From: Myxococcales bacterium
GTDB lineage: Bacteria > Myxococcota > UBA727 > VGSZ01
DNA length: 64,000 nt
Assembly (NCBI GenBank): GCA_023248635.1
Contig: JAHFED010000017.1
Span: 38,810-102,809 of the forward strand
Direction of reading: 5' to 3'
Below the pieces are notes generated by a model. That model ran no database searches. It was not told where the DNA came from and saw only the letters and a program-made list of their open reading frames with translations. Position numbers and translations under genes: made by a program. This document shows positions 19,135 to 27,788 of the stretch, one piece after another (positions within the stretch are counted from its first letter, which is position 1; every line of letters begins with the position of its first letter).

Positions 19135-20518
19135 GCAGAGCGAGGAAGCCCTGGCGAGCAGCGTCACCAACCTGGACAACGACGACCTCGAGGCCGTCTT
19201 GCTCGCCGACGAGGGGACGGCGTCGGCCTTTCTGCGCCTGCTGCCCCACCCCGCCGACGTCGTCGAAGCCCTGCGGGCCGTGGCGGTCAAAGAGTGGCCG
19301 CGGCTGCTGCGTCTGGTCGGCGACGACTCCGAACGCGCCGAGACTGTGGCCCTGCTCGAAGAAGACGAGCGGGGTCGCTTGCTCGAGCTGCTGGCGCCCG
19401 AAGAGATCGGGCAGCTGATCAAGAACCTCGACTCCGACGACGCCACCGACGTCCTCGAGGATCTCGAGCCCTCCGAACAGAAAGAGGCGCTCCTCTCGCT
19501 CTTGCCCCACGAGCGGGCCCAAGTCGAAGACCTGCTGCGCTACGAGCCCGACACGGCCGGCGGCATCATGCAGGTCGAGCGGGCCCAGGTGAAGCAGGGC
19601 GAGACCGTCGACGACGCCGTCGCCCGCGTACGCGCCCTCGTCGAAGACGACATCCAGGTGCAGGTGGTCTACGTCGTCGATGACGAGGAGCGCCTCATTG
19701 GCGTCGTCGATATCGCCAAGCTGCTCCTTCACCGCAAAGAAAAGAAGATCGCGGATCTGGTCGATCCAGTCATCGCCACCGTGCAACCGGACGTCGACCA
19801 AGAGCAGGTGGCTCATCTCTTCAAGAAGTACGGGATCTTCTCGCTGCCCGTCGTCGACCGCGAGGGGCGCTTGCTCGGTCGCATCCTGCACGACGACGTC
19901 ATCGACGTGGTCGTCGAAGAAGCGGAAGAAGACGCGCTCAAGCAGGCCGGTACGTCGTCGGAAGAGCTTCTCTATCGTGATCGCGTCTTCGCCATCGCCC
20001 GCGTTCGCCTGCCTTGGCTCATCGTCACCCTCATGGGCTCGATGGTGTCGGCCAAGCTCATCCATCTCTACGCCGGCGTGCTCAACACCGCCATCGTGCT
20101 CGCGGCCTTTGTCCCCGTCGTCACCGCCATGGGGGGCAACGTCGGCACCCAGTCGTCGACCATCTTGACGCGCGGCCTGGCGACCGGGCGCGTCGACATG
20201 CGCGACCTGCTCTCGGTGGTGCTGCGCGAGCTGCGCGTGGGCTTGCTGATGGGGTTGGTGTGCGGCGCCGCCGTCGGTGGCATCGCAATCCTGTTCTTCT
20301 CCGACGGCAAGCTTGCGCTGGGCTTCGTCGTCTTTGCGGCCATGGTGTGTGCGATGACGGTGGCGGCGACGGTGGGCACGCTGGCTCCAGCGATCATGAA
20401 GCGCGCCGGCATCGATCCCGCTATCGCCTCGGGACCCTTTGTGACGACGGCCAACGATTCCATCGGCATCGTCATCTACCTCTCGACGGCGCTCTTTTTC
20501 CTCGAGCGCTTGAAGTGA
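19130..20518 (+). CDS. mgtE: MgtE magnesium transporter
   Basis: 462 residues, normal family length. N-domain of helical repeats (LHPADVVEAL-type turns, residues 10-110), two CBS domains (about residues 115-240, with VQVVYVVDDEERLIGVVDI and GIFSLPVVDREGRLLG), then the five-helix pore with the hallmark MGGNVGTQSSTI and the late PFVTTANDSIG motif. It carries Mg2+ across the inner membrane, gated by Mg2+ binding to the cytosolic domains. The only plausible start is TTG at 19130: an in-frame stop is at 19121, and no ATG lies in the first 60 codons. That start sits inside an R2 hairpin arm. The stop overlaps rnhA by four bases. Confidence 0.93.
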   Translation: MQQSEEALASSVTNLDNDDLEAVLLADEGTASAFLRLLPHPADVVEALRAVAVKEWPRLLRLVGDDSERAETVALLEEDERGRLLELLAPEEIGQLIKNLDSDDATDVLEDLEPSEQKEALLSLLPHERAQVEDLLRYEPDTAGGIMQVERAQVKQGETVDDAVARVRALVEDDIQVQVVYVVDDEERLIGVVDIAKLLLHRKEKKIADLVDPVIATVQPDVDQEQVAHLFKKYGIFSLPVVDREGRLLGRILHDDVIDVVVEEAEEDALKQAGTSSEELLYRDRVFAIARVRLPWLIVTLMGSMVSAKLIHLYAGVLNTAIVLAAFVPVVTAMGGNVGTQSSTILTRGLATGRVDMRDLLSVVLRELRVGLLMGLVCGAAVGGIAILFFSDGKLALGFVVFAAMVCAMTVAATVGTLAPAIMKRAGIDPAIASGPFVTTANDSIGIVIYLSTALFFLERLK

Positions 20519-20982
20519 CGTCGACGAAGCCGGCGACGCCGCCCTTGGTCAAGATTTTCTGCGATGGTTCCTGTCTGGGAAATCCCGGCCCCGGTGGTTG
20601 GGCCGCGTTGCTCGTCACCGAGACCCGCAACGGCCCCGCCGAGAAGCTCGTCACCGGCAACGTCAAGGACACGACCAACAACCGCATGGAGCTGCAAGCC
20701 GCCATCGGCGGACTCCAGCTGCTGATCAAACCCTGCGTCGTCGACGTCGTCACGGACTCCAACTACGTGGTGCAGGGCATGAAGAGCTGGATTCACAACT
20801 GGAAAAAGCAGGGGTGGCGAAACAGCCAGAACAAGCCCGTGGAGAACAAGGACCTGTGGCTGGCGCTCGACGCCGCCGCCGCTCCCCACACGGTGCGCTT
20901 TCAATGGGTCAAGGGCCACGCCGGCCACGCCGAAAACGAGCGGGTCGATCTCGCCGCCCGGCAAGCCGCCGAGCGCGCGTGA
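20515..20982 (+). CDS. rnhA: Ribonuclease HI
   Basis: 155 residues, the size of bacterial RNase HI. All four acidic active-site positions are visible: Asp in VKIFCDGSCLGNPGPGGW, Glu in NNRMELQAAI, Asp in VVTDSNYVV, and Asp in ENERVDLAARQAA. QWVKGHAGHAENE supplies the conserved His. It degrades RNA in RNA-DNA hybrids in the cytoplasm. GTG start overlapping the mgtE stop (GTGA); its own stop overlaps folK the same way, so the three genes are translationally coupled. Confidence 0.95.
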   Translation: MTSTKPATPPLVKIFCDGSCLGNPGPGGWAALLVTETRNGPAEKLVTGNVKDTTNNRMELQAAIGGLQLLIKPCVVDVVTDSNYVVQGMKSWIHNWKKQGWRNSQNKPVENKDLWLALDAAAAPHTVRFQWVKGHAGHAENERVDLAARQAAERA

Positions 20983-21479
20983 ACCTCTTCGTCATCGGGG
21001 TTGGGGCGTCCGGTGGCCAGGCGCTGGGTCTGGTCGATGCTGGCATTGCAGCCCTCGGCGAGCCCGACCCGGTTCGTGTGGTCGGTCGAAGTCGTCGCTA
21101 CCAAAATCCAGCCTGGGGCGGAGCCACCCGTGCGCCCTTCGTCAACGCCGCCGTCGTCGTCGACACCACTTTGCCCGCGTCATCGCTCTTGGCGCTCTTG
21201 TTCGCCATCGAAGGCGCCCAGGGGCGCGTGCGCAGCGCGAGGAAAAACCAGGCCCGCACCCTCGACCTCGATCTGCTCTGGCAAGTCGCACCAGCGGGAC
21301 CGTCGTCGTCGTCGTCACCGCTGCTCCCCCATCCTCGGCTCTTGGAGCGCAGCTTCGCGCTGGTGCCAGCGGTGGAAGCTCTGCGCTCGGCCGGCCTCGC
21401 GGTGCCCCTGGAGCTCGCCGCCGCCGCACGTCGTCACGCTTTGGCGCCGCTCTTTGCTCTACCGCTACACGCGGGCTGA
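20979..21479 (+). CDS. folK: HPPK, folate biosynthesis pyrophosphokinase
   Basis: 166 residues. It transfers pyrophosphate from ATP to 6-hydroxymethyl-7,8-dihydropterin. Family signatures present: SRRYQNPAWGG, APFVNAAVVVDTTL and the Mg-ATP motif RKNQARTLDLDLLW, followed by LPHPRLLERSFALVP. The N-terminus (FVIGVGASGGQALG) is the usual first strand with the leading Leu-Gly-Ser-Asn replaced by Val-Gly-Ala-Ser. GTG start overlapping rnhA. Its 3' end overlaps the convergent pseudouridine synthase gene by 15 bases. Confidence 0.9.
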   Translation: MNLFVIGVGASGGQALGLVDAGIAALGEPDPVRVVGRSRRYQNPAWGGATRAPFVNAAVVVDTTLPASSLLALLFAIEGAQGRVRSARKNQARTLDLDLLWQVAPAGPSSSSSPLLPHPRLLERSFALVPAVEALRSAGLAVPLELAAAARRHALAPLFALPLHAG

Positions 21480-22436
21480 GAGCTCGGCGACGCCGACGCG
21501 GGCGGCAGCGACGTTGGCGGCGGCTTCGAGCCCCAACATTTTCACGAAGCGCGTGATGCGCTCGGGCCACGGTGCTTCGATGTTGGGGGGCAGACGCTGT
21601 ACCTCGCCGCTGTGCCGCAGGCGCCAAGCGTGCAGCAGCAAGCCATCGACGGTGGCGGTGTCGGCATCGCGGCGGGCATCGCCGTAGCGCGCATCGCCCA
21701 GAATCGGATGGCCGATGGCCTTCAGGTGCCGGCGAATCTGGTGCGTGCGCCCGGTGTGCAGCTCACAGACGACGACGGAGGCCCTCTTGCTTGAGGCCAC
21801 GGTGACGAAAGAGGTGCGGGCCTCTTCGATGACCCCGGTGCCCTTCAGGCGTGCACGTCGGGCCGCCAGGGGAATCACGATGTTGCCTTCGGGCGGTGTC
21901 TTGCCATGCACGACGACGACGTATTCTTTGCGGACTCTGCCGTTGCGCCACGCCGGCTCGACGTCCCTGAGCGCGTCTTTGGAGAGGGCAACGACCACCA
22001 GCCCTGAGGTCGGCCGATCCAAGCGTCCGAGAAAGCTCGGGCCCGCGAAGCCTTCTTCGACTGCGAAGCGCTCGAGCAACGAGAGAGTGAGGACGTCGTC
22101 TTCGTCGCCGACGCCGGGGCCCTCGTGCATGGCAACTCCGTCGGTCTTGTCGACGACCACCAAGCCCCGGTCTGCGTGCAGCACCGTGAAGGCCGGCACC
22201 AACATCGGTCCCATGCGCTCAGCGCTGGCATCGACGACGACGATGCTGCCCAGGGCGGCCTTGAGCGCCAGGGTCGCGGTCTTGCCATCGATGCGCAGCC
22301 GCCCGTCTTTCAAGAGCCTCAGAGCAAAGCCGCGGTCGATGTCGGGGAAGCGGGCGCGCACGGCGTGATCGGCGCGCAGTCCCGTGATCGCCGGAGCCTT
22401 GAGCATGAAGGGCTCGACGACGAAGCGAACGGTCAT
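21465..22436 (-). CDS. RluA-family pseudouridine synthase
   Basis: 323 residues. The N-terminal third contains an S4-like RNA-binding segment (ARFPDIDRGFALRLLKDGRL). The catalytic domain shows the RluA signature FLGRLDRPTSGLVVVA, with the catalytic Asp in RLD, then RKEYVVVVHG and CELHTGRTHQIRRHLKAIGHPILGD. It converts uridine to pseudouridine in rRNA or tRNA; the exact target (RluC/D-like or TruC-like) cannot be fixed from sequence. It overlaps the lipoprotein esterase upstream by four bases (ATGA) and runs convergently into folK. Confidence 0.9.
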   Translation of the reverse strand: MTVRFVVEPFMLKAPAITGLRADHAVRARFPDIDRGFALRLLKDGRLRIDGKTATLALKAALGSIVVVDASAERMGPMLVPAFTVLHADRGLVVVDKTDGVAMHEGPGVGDEDDVLTLSLLERFAVEEGFAGPSFLGRLDRPTSGLVVVALSKDALRDVEPAWRNGRVRKEYVVVVHGKTPPEGNIVIPLAARRARLKGTGVIEEARTSFVTVASSKRASVVVCELHTGRTHQIRRHLKAIGHPILGDARYGDARRDADTATVDGLLLHAWRLRHSGEVQRLPPNIEAPWPERITRFVKMLGLEAAANVAAARVGVAELSARV

Positions 22437-24508
22437 CGGTTCTCGATTTCATCCAGGGGCACGAGCTGCGGGCCCTGGGTGCGGTAGGTGGCTTCAACGT
22501 GCTGCACCAGCTCGTAGAAGGCAGATTCATAGCGGCGGTCGTCGCGGGGCAGGCCCTTGAAGTCGGCGAAGAAGTTGCCGGTGAAGCAGTCGTCGGAGAG
22601 GCACTCACCATCGACCCAAATGATGATGGCTCGCTGGAGATCGGTTTTTCCAGACACCACTCGATCGCTGCGCACCGAATCCTTCATTGGTCCGATGAGG
22701 GCCAAGCCCAGCGCCACGAGCCCCTCGGCGTTCATGCCCTGCCCATGGAAGAAATAGAGCACGGGGTAGCGGTTGGCCTGGGCTTCGTCGACGAAGTAGT
22801 CGGGTGGCAGCAGCACGCCGAACTTGGCGGGACGACCCAGCACCGTCGACGGGTAGCTGTCGAGGAAGGCAAAGTCGGTGAGGTTGTGGGTGGGGGCGAA
22901 GTCGACGACCAGACCGCCGAAGGATTGGTCGCGCCCCTGGGCCGGCATGCGTGCAGACAAGAAGGAAAAGAGCGTGAAAATGCGCGAGACGACGTCACCA
23001 GCGCCGACGTGGTTGCCCTCTCCTTCGTTTTCGTCGGAACCGGGGCACAGGCTCGTGTTGCCGTACCGCAGGTAGGCCACCTGGCCCATGGCTTTCCGGG
23101 AATAATCAGAAATATAGTAATTATAACGATCCCCACCATCTACATACTTTGGATCGATGGGAAGAGCCGGGAAATCATTGTAGGCCGCCGTCGTCGGGAT
23201 GCGACGCTGCAGCTCCGCGAAGAGGGCGTTGCTGGTCTGAGCGGTGTTGAGGAAGTCCCGGACCCCGGCGTCCATCCACACATCGAGGCGAGCGACCTGG
23301 TCGTCGGGGAGGTTCTTGAGCAGCTGGCCGGGTGAGTCGTCGAGCAGGGCCTGCAGCCCTGGAGCGCGATCGAAGAAGCCGTTGGCCTCGCCAAAGTCCC
23401 CGGTGCCCGGAACGCCGTCGACGCCGTCGTCGTCGAAGCTCTCGCCGGTGTCGAGATGGAAGTTGCCTTCGGTGCCCTCGGGGTTGGTGAGGGGATCCCA
23501 GTCGTCGGCGACATCGTCGCCAGCGGCGCCGTCGCAGATGCCGTCTCCGCCGCAGTCCGAGAAGCGTTCTTCGTTGTTGATGATCACGGGCTCGGCGTAG
23601 TCGCGTCGTCCGTTGCCGTTGAGGTCGACGGCGAGCACGAACTCGACGACGTAGTTGCGATCCCGCTGGTCGGGAAAGAAGTCGCCCGCGTCGTCGTCAT
23701 CGCCGCCGCGGTTGTTGCCGTCGCAGAAAGTGATGACCGGGTAGCTGCCGTCGGGGTTGAACTCACGGTTGTAGAAATGGTCGAGGACGATGGGATGGGC
23801 GCACAGGTCGGCGCGCAGCGCCTCTTCGTTTTCGACGCGCGGGGGCACATGCCAGCTGTCGGGGACGCCGGGCGGGAAATAGGGGCTCAGCTCGTTGGCA
23901 TAAAAGGGGTTGCCGTTGGCAGCGACGAGGTCGTGCATGACCTCGAGCAGGCTGTTGCGGGAGAAGCTGCCCCCGCGCCCCGCCTTGGGCCCGCGATACC
24001 AATGGTTGAAGTCGCTCGCGAACATGGAGCAGTCCGAGCCTTCGACGGCGGGGAAGTGGCCCGGCTTGGCCTGCTCATCACCATCGAGAGGGAACACATC
24101 GTGGGTGCCGCAGAAGATGGCTGGGTTGTCTTTGTCGTCGAGGTCGACGCCCTGGCGCATGGCCTCCTCGAGCACCTCGAGGGAGCAGAAGCCGGCCAAG
24201 TGGTTGTCTTTCAGCATGCGAAAGAAGAACTCGTTGTCGGCGAAGGGCGTGCCCATGATGCCGACGACGTCCCACAGCTCGGGGTGTCGAAAGCCCACCC
24301 GCCCCGCGGTGCCACCGCCCATGGAAACGCCGGCGACGGCGCGAGAGGTGAAGCAGCGAAAGCCAGGATTCGCGGCCACGGTGGCGTCGTCGCAGGCCAG
24401 CAACCCCTCGGTGGACCCGAAATTGGGGCTGACCGCCGGAGGATCGCCCTCGCTGATCGAGCAGGCGACCGGGAGCAGGGCGACGACGAAGAGCGAGCCG
24501 ACGCGCAT
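22433..24508 (-). CDS. Lipoprotein esterase with permuted alpha/beta-hydrolase motifs
   Basis: 691 residues from the ATG at 24508; the signal peptide ends in the lipobox LLPVAC (Cys16). The nucleophile elbow comes first: SRAVAGVSMGGGTAGR (Ser62), followed by HPELWDVVGIMGTPF. The part that normally precedes it in esterase-D/tannase-like enzymes is at the C-terminus: FGVLLPPDYF, RYPVLYFFHGQG (His588-Gly589), AIIIWVDGECL, then ELVQHVEATYRTQ. The order is therefore circularly permuted. The middle 400 residues are Asp-rich with possible calcium loops (DLNGNGRRDYAEP, DGICDGAAGDD). A patch at 23094-23150 is strikingly AT-rich. Probably a secreted esterase; substrate unknown. Confidence 0.75.
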   Translation of the reverse strand: MRVGSLFVVALLPVACSISEGDPPAVSPNFGSTEGLLACDDATVAANPGFRCFTSRAVAGVSMGGGTAGRVGFRHPELWDVVGIMGTPFADNEFFFRMLKDNHLAGFCSLEVLEEAMRQGVDLDDKDNPAIFCGTHDVFPLDGDEQAKPGHFPAVEGSDCSMFASDFNHWYRGPKAGRGGSFSRNSLLEVMHDLVAANGNPFYANELSPYFPPGVPDSWHVPPRVENEEALRADLCAHPIVLDHFYNREFNPDGSYPVITFCDGNNRGGDDDDAGDFFPDQRDRNYVVEFVLAVDLNGNGRRDYAEPVIINNEERFSDCGGDGICDGAAGDDVADDWDPLTNPEGTEGNFHLDTGESFDDDGVDGVPGTGDFGEANGFFDRAPGLQALLDDSPGQLLKNLPDDQVARLDVWMDAGVRDFLNTAQTSNALFAELQRRIPTTAAYNDFPALPIDPKYVDGGDRYNYYISDYSRKAMGQVAYLRYGNTSLCPGSDENEGEGNHVGAGDVVSRIFTLFSFLSARMPAQGRDQSFGGLVVDFAPTHNLTDFAFLDSYPSTVLGRPAKFGVLLPPDYFVDEAQANRYPVLYFFHGQGMNAEGLVALGLALIGPMKDSVRSDRVVSGKTDLQRAIIIWVDGECLSDDCFTGNFFADFKGLPRDDRRYESAFYELVQHVEATYRTQGPQLVPLDEIENR

Positions 24509-24677
24509 GGGCGACCTCACAGCACAGGGGGCGCCGAGGGTACGACCGTCGTTCTCGACGTCAACGGGCCGGGCCAAGACTCTCCAGCGCCGGTGCTTGC
24601 TGCCGGCCGCCATCGGTGCGGCCCAAAGGCGGGGGCCTGCAACAGGCAGCACGTCCCACAGGCAGTATGCTGCTGCG

Positions 24678-25733
24678 GTGTTCACCGACGTCTCCTTCGC
24701 GCGGATTCTCTTGGCAGTGCTGGGGATCGGCTTTCTGATCGCCTTCCACGAGCTCGGGCACTACGCGCTGGCGCGGCTGCTCGGCATGAGGGTGCTGCGC
24801 TATTCCCTCGGCTTTGGGCCGAAGCTCTGTGGCTTCCGGCGCGATGGCATCGAGTACCAGCTCGCCGCTTTGCCTTTCGGGGGCTTTGTGCAGATCGCGG
24901 GCATGTCGTCGATGGACGAAGCCGCCAAAGACGATCCCCGCTCCTATCTCAATGCCCCGCGCTGGAAGCGCTGGCTGGTCTTGGCAGCGGGTCCAGGCTT
25001 CAACTACCTCGCCGCCTTCTTCTTCTTCTTCGTCTACTTCTCGGCCTGGCCGTCGCCGACGTCGGAGGCCGCCCTCGAGATCGTCGAAGTGCACGAGGGC
25101 CCGGCCAAGGCCGCCGGTCTTCAGCGGGGCGAGTTCGTGCTCCAGCTCGACGGGGTGCCGGTCGAGGCCGAGAGCGCCTTTCGCGCCGCCATCGCCGCCA
25201 GCGCCGGCAGCCCGATCACGATGAAGGTCTTGAATACCAGCGGCCCCGAAGCCCAAATCCGCGACGTCGTCGTCAGCGCCGCCGCCGTCGACGGCGGTTG
25301 GAAGCTTGGGGTCTCGCCGGAGATGCGTTGGCCCAGCGTCGGCATCATTGCCACGGTGCAGGCGTCGGCGGTCAACTGCGTCGGCGAGAGCCTGCGCACC
25401 CTGCTCGCCTTGCAGGCGCTGGTGAAGAGAGAGCCCGGCGTCGACGTCGGCGGCCCCGTGGCCATCGTGGCGGGGATGAAGGACAAGATCGCCCTGGGGG
25501 CTCGCCACTTCGTCCGCATCTTGGCGACCTTGTCGGTGAGCCTCGGCCTCTTCAACTTGTTGCCGGTGCCCGGTCTCGACGGCATCAAGATGCTGTGGCT
25601 CGGCGTCGAAGGCGTGGTGCGCCGCAACGTGAACCTGAAGTTCCAGGAAATCGTCAACGCCGTCGGCGTGCTGCTGCTGCTGGTGCTGATGGCGGGGCTC
25701 ACCGTGCGCGACGGCTTCCGGCTCTTCGGCTAG
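24678..25733 (+). CDS. rseP: Site-2 protease, RseP/M50 family
   Basis: 351 residues from GTG at 24678. The zinc motif HELGH is in the first membrane helix (FLIAFHELGHYALARLLGM). FGGFVQIAG and GPGFNYLAAF follow, then one PDZ domain (about residues 120-195: GLQRGEFVLQLDGVPVEAES) and the C-terminal NLLPVPGLDG motif that supplies the third zinc ligand. It cuts membrane-embedded anti-sigma factors or signal-peptide remnants in the inner membrane. E. coli RseP has two PDZ domains and 450 residues; this is the shorter one-PDZ form. No good ribosome site, so the start is less certain than the identity. Its stop overlaps the convergent gene's stop (CTAG). Confidence 0.9.
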   Translation: MFTDVSFARILLAVLGIGFLIAFHELGHYALARLLGMRVLRYSLGFGPKLCGFRRDGIEYQLAALPFGGFVQIAGMSSMDEAAKDDPRSYLNAPRWKRWLVLAAGPGFNYLAAFFFFFVYFSAWPSPTSEAALEIVEVHEGPAKAAGLQRGEFVLQLDGVPVEAESAFRAAIAASAGSPITMKVLNTSGPEAQIRDVVVSAAAVDGGWKLGVSPEMRWPSVGIIATVQASAVNCVGESLRTLLALQALVKREPGVDVGGPVAIVAGMKDKIALGARHFVRILATLSVSLGLFNLLPVPGLDGIKMLWLGVEGVVRRNVNLKFQEIVNAVGVLLLLVLMAGLTVRDGFRLFG

Positions 25734-26881
25734 GCCTTCGGGCCCACCGGGGGCAGCGTCGGCGGGGGAAAGAGTCCACCTGCCGCGGCCAGGGGTGCCA
25801 GTGCATCGCCGAGGGCCGCGCCCGCACGGCGAACCTCGTCAACGAGGGCGTCGTCGATGGGGCCGTTGCGATCCAGGTAGAGCACCGCGATGACCTCGTC
25901 GCCGGTGAGCACGGGCAAGGCCGCGAAGGCGCGCGGCGGCGGTCGTCTCAAGAAACGAAAAAGGGTGCGCTCCATGGTCGTGGGGTCGCGTGGGTTCCCG
26001 TGGGATGCGCGGCGGACGACGACGGCTTCGGCCAAGACGCTGGGAGCGCTGAGGGGCAGCAAGATGTCCCGGATGTCGAGGGTGCCGACGGCGGCGTCGT
26101 CGGTCTTGACGTCCCAGCCGACGGCGACGTTCTTGCGCACCAAAAAGAGCGCGCAGGTGCGCAACGGGGGCACCAGCAGGGGGAGAATCTGCGCCGGCAA
26201 CGAGTCGCGAGCGGCCAGCAAATCCAGCGGCGGATTACGGACCAGCTGCGACAGGGTGCTGGCGTCGATCAGGGGCGTGCGGGCCGGGCGCAGATCGCGG
26301 GTGTCGTCGATGGGTTGGAGCTTGCTCGAGGCGCGGCGTTCGCCGATGGCTTCGGCCTTCGTCTGCGCAGGCGTTTCGTCGACGACCACAATCTCGAGGT
26401 CGAGGGTGGCCGGGCGCCGTGACGCGCGAAAGGCCCCGTCGGGAAGGACGGGGGGCACATCGTAGGCGCGCGCCAAGGCGTCGAAGAGCACACCGGGACG
26501 GCAGGCCCGCGGCTCGATGATGAGCCCGCAGCTGAAGGTGAGCTTCTCGATGCGATAGGCGTCGGAGGGATCGAGGAGGGCTACGATGAGACGGCGCTTG
26601 TCGACGGACAAGGGCAGGGCCCGGTACTTCGCAGCCAGGGGCCGGCTGAAGGCGCCCAGGGCGGCCGCTGGCGGCAACCCGGCCAAGACGAGATGGGTGG
26701 CGTCGATGGCGCCGAGCCGGGCGAAAGCGGCGACCAGCTGTTCATCAGAGACCAGGCCCGAGCGAAAGAGGCGTTCGGCGAGGGGAAGGCCCCGGTACGG
26801 AGCCCATGCCTCCAGAGCCGCCAGATCGGCAGCTTCTGCGAGCTTGAGTTCGAGCAGGGCGTCCTGCAGCGTCGCCGCCAT
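25730..26881 (-). CDS. Orphan GspE-N domain protein with GAF-like C-terminus
   Basis: 383 residues from the ATG at 26881, with GGAGG about nine bases upstream. The first 150 residues match the GspE/PilB N-terminal (MshEN) fold: LAERLFRSGLVSDEQLVAAFARL, then LPLSVDKRRLIVALLDPSD. There is no ATPase domain. After a spacer, the C-terminal 150 residues look like a degenerate GAF-like module (RTCALFLVRKNVAVGWD, ALPVLTGDEVIAVLYLDRNG). MshEN domains bind cyclic di-GMP in ATPases, so this could be a c-di-GMP-responsive regulator, though the binding residues were not verified. Overlaps rseP at the stop codons only. Confidence 0.7.
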   Translation of the reverse strand: MAATLQDALLELKLAEAADLAALEAWAPYRGLPLAERLFRSGLVSDEQLVAAFARLGAIDATHLVLAGLPPAAALGAFSRPLAAKYRALPLSVDKRRLIVALLDPSDAYRIEKLTFSCGLIIEPRACRPGVLFDALARAYDVPPVLPDGAFRASRRPATLDLEIVVVDETPAQTKAEAIGERRASSKLQPIDDTRDLRPARTPLIDASTLSQLVRNPPLDLLAARDSLPAQILPLLVPPLRTCALFLVRKNVAVGWDVKTDDAAVGTLDIRDILLPLSAPSVLAEAVVVRRASHGNPRDPTTMERTLFRFLRRPPPRAFAALPVLTGDEVIAVLYLDRNGPIDDALVDEVRRAGAALGDALAPLAAAGGLFPPPTLPPVGPKA

Positions 26882-26938
26882 CAGCGCGGACCTCCGTCCT
26901 GGCAATTCCACCACGGCCCTCCGCTCGGCGAAGCGGGG

Positions 26939-27112
26939 TCAGCCGCTTTGGCCGCCTTCGTCTTCGGGAAGGCAGGCTTCGTCTTGGCAGATGAAGCCGT
27001 CGTCGCACTCCGCCTGCTCGACGCAGGGCTTGATGAGCTCACCGGTGGGGAGCAGCAGCGTGCAGCTCCCGAGGGCGGCGACGACGGCGACGAGGACGCA
27101 GGAACGGATCAT
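26939..27112 (-). CDS. Small Cys-rich lipoprotein
   Basis: 57 residues. The signal peptide is short, with a lipobox at LGSC (Cys17). The mature peptide of 41 residues has four Cys in the pattern PCVEQAEC..FICQDEAC, as in the Cys-knot-like N-termini of several other lipoproteins of this group (compare ACNVDGDCSVGSFCVDGAC in the protein at 43459). The start overlaps the stop of the upstream membrane protein by four bases (ATGA), so it is co-translated with it. It may be an envelope accessory to that protein; function unknown. Confidence 0.65.
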   Translation of the reverse strand: MIRSCVLVAVVAALGSCTLLLPTGELIKPCVEQAECDDGFICQDEACLPEDEGGQSG

Positions 27113-27633
27113 TGGGTCACCACGGCGTCGGCTGCGACGGGAGCGAGGTTGGCGAGGGTGGGGGCCTGGGGCAGCCGGGCGGCCACAGCGGGGGCGGGTT
27201 CTTCGTCGACGAAGACGAAGCCCCGCAGGTAGCCCACCGTGGCGACGACGGCAGCGGCGCCGGCGAAGAGGTAGGCCATGTCGGCGAGGATGGCGCGCTG
27301 ATCGATCTCGGCGCGCACGTCGAAGAGCTCGTCGCCGACGACCTTGTTTTGCAGGGTGCCATTGCAGGCGATGATGTCTTTGGCGCAGTCGAACTGCACC
27401 TGCGCGAGCACGCCCATGGTGATCCCCGTGGCGAGGCTGGCGACGGCGACGCCGGTGGAGACGTAGGCCACGATGCGGCGCTCTTCGACGCTGGGTTCTT
27501 CGGCGGGCTTGTCCGACACCGCAGCGACCGGGGCCGCAGGAGCAGCTGGAGCCTGGGCGCGCGAGGGCAGCGCCAAGCCCCCGATGACGGCGACGACGAG
27601 GACAGAGCGCAGTGCTGCAGTTGTTTGGCCCAT
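27109..27633 (-). CDS. Signal-peptide membrane protein with two TM helices
   Basis: 174 residues from the ATG at 27633 (an ATG at 27654 is also possible). An N-terminal signal (SVLVVAVIGGLALPSRAQA) with an AQA cleavage site is followed by a short Pro/Ala stretch. A helix (RRIVAYVSTGVAVASLATGITMGVLAQ) comes next, then a small loop with two Cys (DCAKDIIACNGTLQ), a second membrane helix (LADMAYLFAGAAAVVATVGYLRGFVF) and an Ala/Pro tail. This hairpin topology is common in uncharacterised myxobacterial proteins. No known family. Translationally coupled to the small lipoprotein downstream. Confidence 0.65.
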   Translation of the reverse strand: MGQTTAALRSVLVVAVIGGLALPSRAQAPAAPAAPVAAVSDKPAEEPSVEERRIVAYVSTGVAVASLATGITMGVLAQVQFDCAKDIIACNGTLQNKVVGDELFDVRAEIDQRAILADMAYLFAGAAAVVATVGYLRGFVFVDEEPAPAVAARLPQAPTLANLAPVAADAVVTQ

Positions 27634-27788
27634 GGGCGCTTTATGGCACGGCATCGGGTGTGACGGAAGTCCAGCGGCGGCGGTCGTCCCAGGCCTTGGA
27701 GTGAAGCCGCCCGCTGGTCGGTTGTGGGACCATCGCGCGGTCCACATTGGGTGCGCCGGGGAGCCAACCCGGCTGTGCGGAGGTTGTG

